From UBA10205 sp964373815 (GTDB lineage: Archaea > Iainarchaeota > Iainarchaeia > Iainarchaeales > Iainarchaeaceae): a stretch of DNA of 44,241 nucleotides. Positions within the stretch are counted from its first letter, which is position 1; every line of letters begins with the position of its first letter. The position numbers and the translations under genes were made by a program. Shown here piece after piece: positions 42,334 to 44,241 of this stretch. The notes beneath the pieces were generated by a model that was given only the letters and a program-made list of their open reading frames with translations, was not told the DNA's origin and did not search any database. The DNA is taken from positions 1 through 44,241 of the forward strand of contig CAYJWI010000010.1 in the NCBI GenBank assembly GCA_964373815.1, written 5' to 3'.

Positions 42334-42759
42334 TCAGCTGTTCCTGATTGGTAGTATGCACCCTGCCCTTGAGACGAGCGCCACGTTTGCAATCCATTTC
42401 CCGTCAGGGCTTTTTGCTACGGCCAGGTTCTGCGCCTGCAGCTGTTTTGCAACCTCATCTGTCACAGGCAGGCTGCCCTGCTCTTGGGTAGTATTCCATA
42501 TGCCGCCATTGGTTGTGCACCAGTCAATTAGGCCTGCAAGGTTCTGCGTTGTGATGCTTATCTGCGCGTTGGCGACGTTTGCCATGAAGTTCCTGTCGGA
42601 CTCCTGCAGCTTTAACACCTGCTGCTGGCTCCCCGGGCTCCCCCCCACGCCAAAACTGTTTGCGGCATAAACGCCGGCTATGAGCCCAACAACGAGGCCT
42701 AGCACGAGCAATACTGCCCTGTTGCCGAGCACCCCTTCTGAACGTAAACCTTCACTCAC
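42334..42759 (-). CDS. Small membrane-anchored extracytoplasmic protein (141 aa)
   Basis: The GTG at 42759 is the only open start; the nearby ATG runs into a stop. One TM helix lies at about 13-33 (NRAVLLVLGLVVGLIAGVYAAN), followed by a Gly/Ser/Gln linker, a short coiled segment and a compact domain with two Cys (DWCTTNGG, SRAGC) and a VTDEVAKQLQAQNLAVA segment. I do not recognise the family. AT-rich TATA-like sequence lies 27-40 nt upstream. It may be a small surface protein working with the larger ones, but nothing in its sequence shows that. Confidence 0.65.
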   Translation of the reverse strand: MSEGLRSEGVLGNRAVLLVLGLVVGLIAGVYAANSFGVGGSPGSQQQVLKLQESDRNFMANVANAQISITTQNLAGLIDWCTTNGGIWNTTQEQGSLPVTDEVAKQLQAQNLAVAKSPDGKWIANVALVSRAGCILPIRNS

Positions 42760-42841
42760 TTTCCCATCCCCCCAAAGTTTTTATTGTTTAAAAATTTTAA
42801 AACCGCTTCCATAATTTTACCGCGTTCATTTTTAATGCTTT

Positions 42842-42905
42842 ACGCCTGTGCTGCAGAAAGCCAACTGCTTCAGATGTTGGATGAATGCAACCAATGGCAC
42901 AGGCG
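42842..42905 (+). repeat. 10-bp inverted repeat enclosing a second small stem
   Basis: ACGCCTGTGC (42842-42851) pairs perfectly with GCACAGGCGT further on (about 42896-42905). Between them CCAAC and GTTGG can form an inner stem. Together with the hairpin 33 nt downstream this could fold as a small structured RNA or an element end. Confidence 0.5.
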
Positions 42906-42938
42906 TGTCTTCCAAGCATTCAGGCAATAATTTGAAAG

Positions 42939-42958
42939 CCCACGCCTTTAGGCGTGGG
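42939..42958 (+). repeat. Hairpin CCCACGCC-TTTA-GGCGTGGG, IS200/IS605-end-like
   Basis: A perfect 8-bp stem with a four-base loop, followed by TCTTTTT. The AAAGCCCACGCC...GGCGTGGG form is like the subterminal hairpins of IS200/IS605-type elements. It could instead be a plus-strand terminator, but no plus-strand gene ends nearby. Degenerate versions are at 38886-38903, 40634-40650 and 43085-43101. Confidence 0.55.
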
Positions 42959-43084
42959 TCTTTTTACCATTCGGGGTTTTCCCCTGTGGGACGGGCAGAT
43001 TGCATTGTGCCGGGCAGGGGCTTGGCTTTAAAAAATCCCCATCCGCGGCCATCCTGCCTCAATTTTTTTTTACAAACCAACGGA

Positions 43085-43117
43085 AGCCTCCGCCTTTAAG
43101 CGTATGGTTCTTCACCA
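43085..43117 (+). repeat. Degenerate hairpin-repeat copy at the end of the Hep_Hag-like gene
   Basis: AAGCCTCCGCCTTTAAGCG then GGTTCTTCACC parallels AAGCCCCCGCCTTTTAGGCG and GGTTCTTCACC at 38884-38917. The last bases coincide with the stop codon of the Hep_Hag-like gene, so part of the match may be chance. Confidence 0.4.
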
Positions 43118-44241
43118 AGTGTGCCAGTTGCTTCCATCGCTTATCACCCTTACCCTTCCTGCCGCTGTCGTGATGTTTGCCGTTGCGTTTTCGTCTATTG
43201 CACCGCCATTGGTGTTTACGTTTATCGTGTTCGAGTCCGCCGAGTTGCTTCCGTCCTTTATTATGAACACTTTCCCAGCGCTTGCCTCGACCGCCGATGG
43301 AAGCGTGATTGTCCTCCCGGCATTTGTGTCAGTCAGTATGACAATGTAGTCATTATAGCTCACCGTGTAGCTCGCCGCAGTGGTCACAACTTTCACCGTT
43401 AACGAGCCGTTCAGGTCAAGGGTTGCTGCCGGCGTAGAGGTTCCAATGCCCACATTGCCGTCCGGTTTAGCCACGTATAAGGAAGTTGTTGCCGGGCCGG
43501 TGGGTGATATGTTCAAATCACCCACCACAACCAGCTTGCTGTTCGGGTCGTTTTCCCCAATCCCGATATTTATATCCCTGCGGTAGTCTCCAAGGACAAA
43601 TGAGTTATTATCCTTCGCCTGCGCATTAAACCCTATTGCCACCGAGTTAATCATGATTGCATTTGTGTCGCCGAACCCTGCACCAGAGCCTATGAAGACG
43701 TTGCTTTGCCCTGTTGTAATGGTTCTCCCCGCTTGGTAGCCTATTGCCACATTGTTGATGTCGCTAGCTGAGGCCAATGCAAAAGTTCCAATGCTAACCT
43801 GCTGGGTACTACCACTTATATTACCAGCCTGATATCCTATTGAAAGCTTATTGTGGGAAGAATTGCTAGCTGACCCTGCATTACTACCTATCGCTGTCAT
43901 GTTTCCTGCGTTGCTTCCCCCTGATGCTGCTTGATAACCTATTCCAGTATTATCCGAACCCTCTGAAGTGCCACTAAGTGCCGGTGATCCTATCCCGACA
44001 TCCCTAGTTGGGCCAGTGAAGGAATTTTGCATTGCGTTCCATCCAAGTGCGACATTGCTAGAGCCAGTGGTAAGGCCATTGCCCGAACCCATCGCAATCG
44101 TCCCTATCGCTATGTTCTGGTTCGAGGTTGTCGACCGTGAAAGCGCGGACAAGCCTATCCCTATGCTGTCGCCGCCGGTTGAAAATGGCCTTCCAGCCTT
44201 ATTCCCCAGGAACTGGCTGCTTCCAAGGATTGTATAAAGGA
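43112..44241 (-). CDS. Hep_Hag/YadA-head-like and tail-fibre-like repeat protein, 5' end outside the window
   Basis: The frame is open to the right edge, so the true start is off the window. The N-terminal three quarters of what is visible consist of 14-20 residue repeats of the form NVAIGYQAG, SNVALGWNA, NTGIGYQAA and NKLSIGYQAG: the left-handed beta-roll repeat of YadA-like trimeric adhesin heads (Hep_Hag). Next come a DPNSKLVVVGDLNI segment and GNVGIGTSTPAATLDLNGSL, wording typical of phage tail-fibre and endosialidase-chaperone-type surface proteins. The end (about the last 90 residues) is a beta-rich domain finishing SDGSNWHTW. It is probably a trimeric surface fibre or adhesin. Such proteins are best known in bacteria and phages, so transfer is plausible. 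Confidence 0.8.
   Translation of the reverse strand, partial: LYTILGSSQFLGNKAGRPFSTGGDSIGIGLSALSRSTTSNQNIAIGTIAMGSGNGLTTGSSNVALGWNAMQNSFTGPTRDVGIGSPALSGTSEGSDNTGIGYQAASGGSNAGNMTAIGSNAGSASNSSHNKLSIGYQAGNISGSTQQVSIGTFALASASDINNVAIGYQAGRTITTGQSNVFIGSGAGFGDTNAIMINSVAIGFNAQAKDNNSFVLGDYRRDINIGIGENDPNSKLVVVGDLNISPTGPATTSLYVAKPDGNVGIGTSTPAATLDLNGSLTVKVVTTAASYTVSYNDYIVILTDTNAGRTITLPSAVEASAGKVFIIKDGSNSADSNTINVNTNGGAIDENATANITTAAGRVRVISDGSNWHTW

Larger units (their letters stand above)
42760..43111. other. Non-coding region with inverted repeats and an IS605-end-like hairpin
   Basis: About 350 bp without a convincing gene. It includes the promoter of the 141-aa gene (AT-rich, about 42780-42800), an inverted repeat with arms 42842-42851 and 42896-42905, the hairpin at 42939-42958, and a degenerate hairpin-repeat copy at about 43085-43110. 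Confidence 0.65.

Noticed and set aside
42939..42958. The perfect hairpin as an ordinary terminator
   Set aside because: The T-run is on the plus strand, where no gene ends nearby. For the minus-strand Hep_Hag-like gene the T-run is missing and the hairpin is over 150 nt away.
1..44241. CRISPR arrays, tRNA and rRNA genes
   Set aside because: I saw no regularly spaced direct repeats and no cloverleaf or rRNA-like sequence in the intergenic regions. A covariance-model scan would be the decisive test.

Overview
The window looks like part of an archaeal genome, most plausibly a DPANN-type lineage (Diapherotrites or Micrarchaeota-like). This is inferred from style only: TATA-like boxes about 27 nt upstream of start codons that imply leaderless transcripts, single-TM giant surface proteins built of carboxypeptidase-regulatory-like repeats, and small PIN/UPF0175, AbiE-like and DUF4143 modules. 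No rRNA, tRNA or universal marker gene is present. A run of exactly 100 N (11924-12023) shows it is a scaffolded draft assembly.

About 72% of the window is taken by four very large minus-strand genes, called A to D here: A (1638-8507), B (9428-17850, broken by the N gap), C (20199-27866) and D (29856-38696). They encode related proteins of roughly 2300-2950 residues. Each has a short cytoplasmic N-terminus, one membrane anchor and an enormous extracellular part made of Ig-like/regulatory-like repeats, a shared middle module with a YRAW/YRAY signature, paired-cysteine modules and, further on, a shared [YF]CDAxQ motif. The C-terminal parts differ: B carries a tandem WY-type repeat, C a Tyr/Asn/Gly-rich disordered stretch, D a helical tandem-repeat region and a possible lysozyme-like end. 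Smaller genes lie between them on the same strand: a prepilin-like protein and a basic protein after D, a four-TM protein directly after C, and a five-TM protein before B. The set reads as a surface or adhesion locus that grew by tandem duplication and module swapping; this function is inferred.

The giant genes are flanked and interrupted by toxin-antitoxin-like and mobile-type modules: an AbiEi/AbiEii-like pair at the left end, a PIN/UPF0175 pair between A and B, a lone PIN gene with a tiny convergent ORF between B and C, and to the right of D a second AbiEi/AbiEii-like pair, an AAA+/DUF4143 ATPase and a truncated UPF0175 gene. Several have perfect palindromes at their promoters, as expected for autoregulation.

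The non-coding stretches at 18560-18873, 38697-39397, 40609-40799 and 42760-43111 hold copies of short repeats, including a 94-bp pair, a 35-bp pair and CGCC-TTTA-GGCG hairpins resembling IS200/IS605 ends, although no transposase is present. The right edge holds a partial gene for a Hep_Hag-type (YadA head/phage tail-fibre-like) repeat protein.
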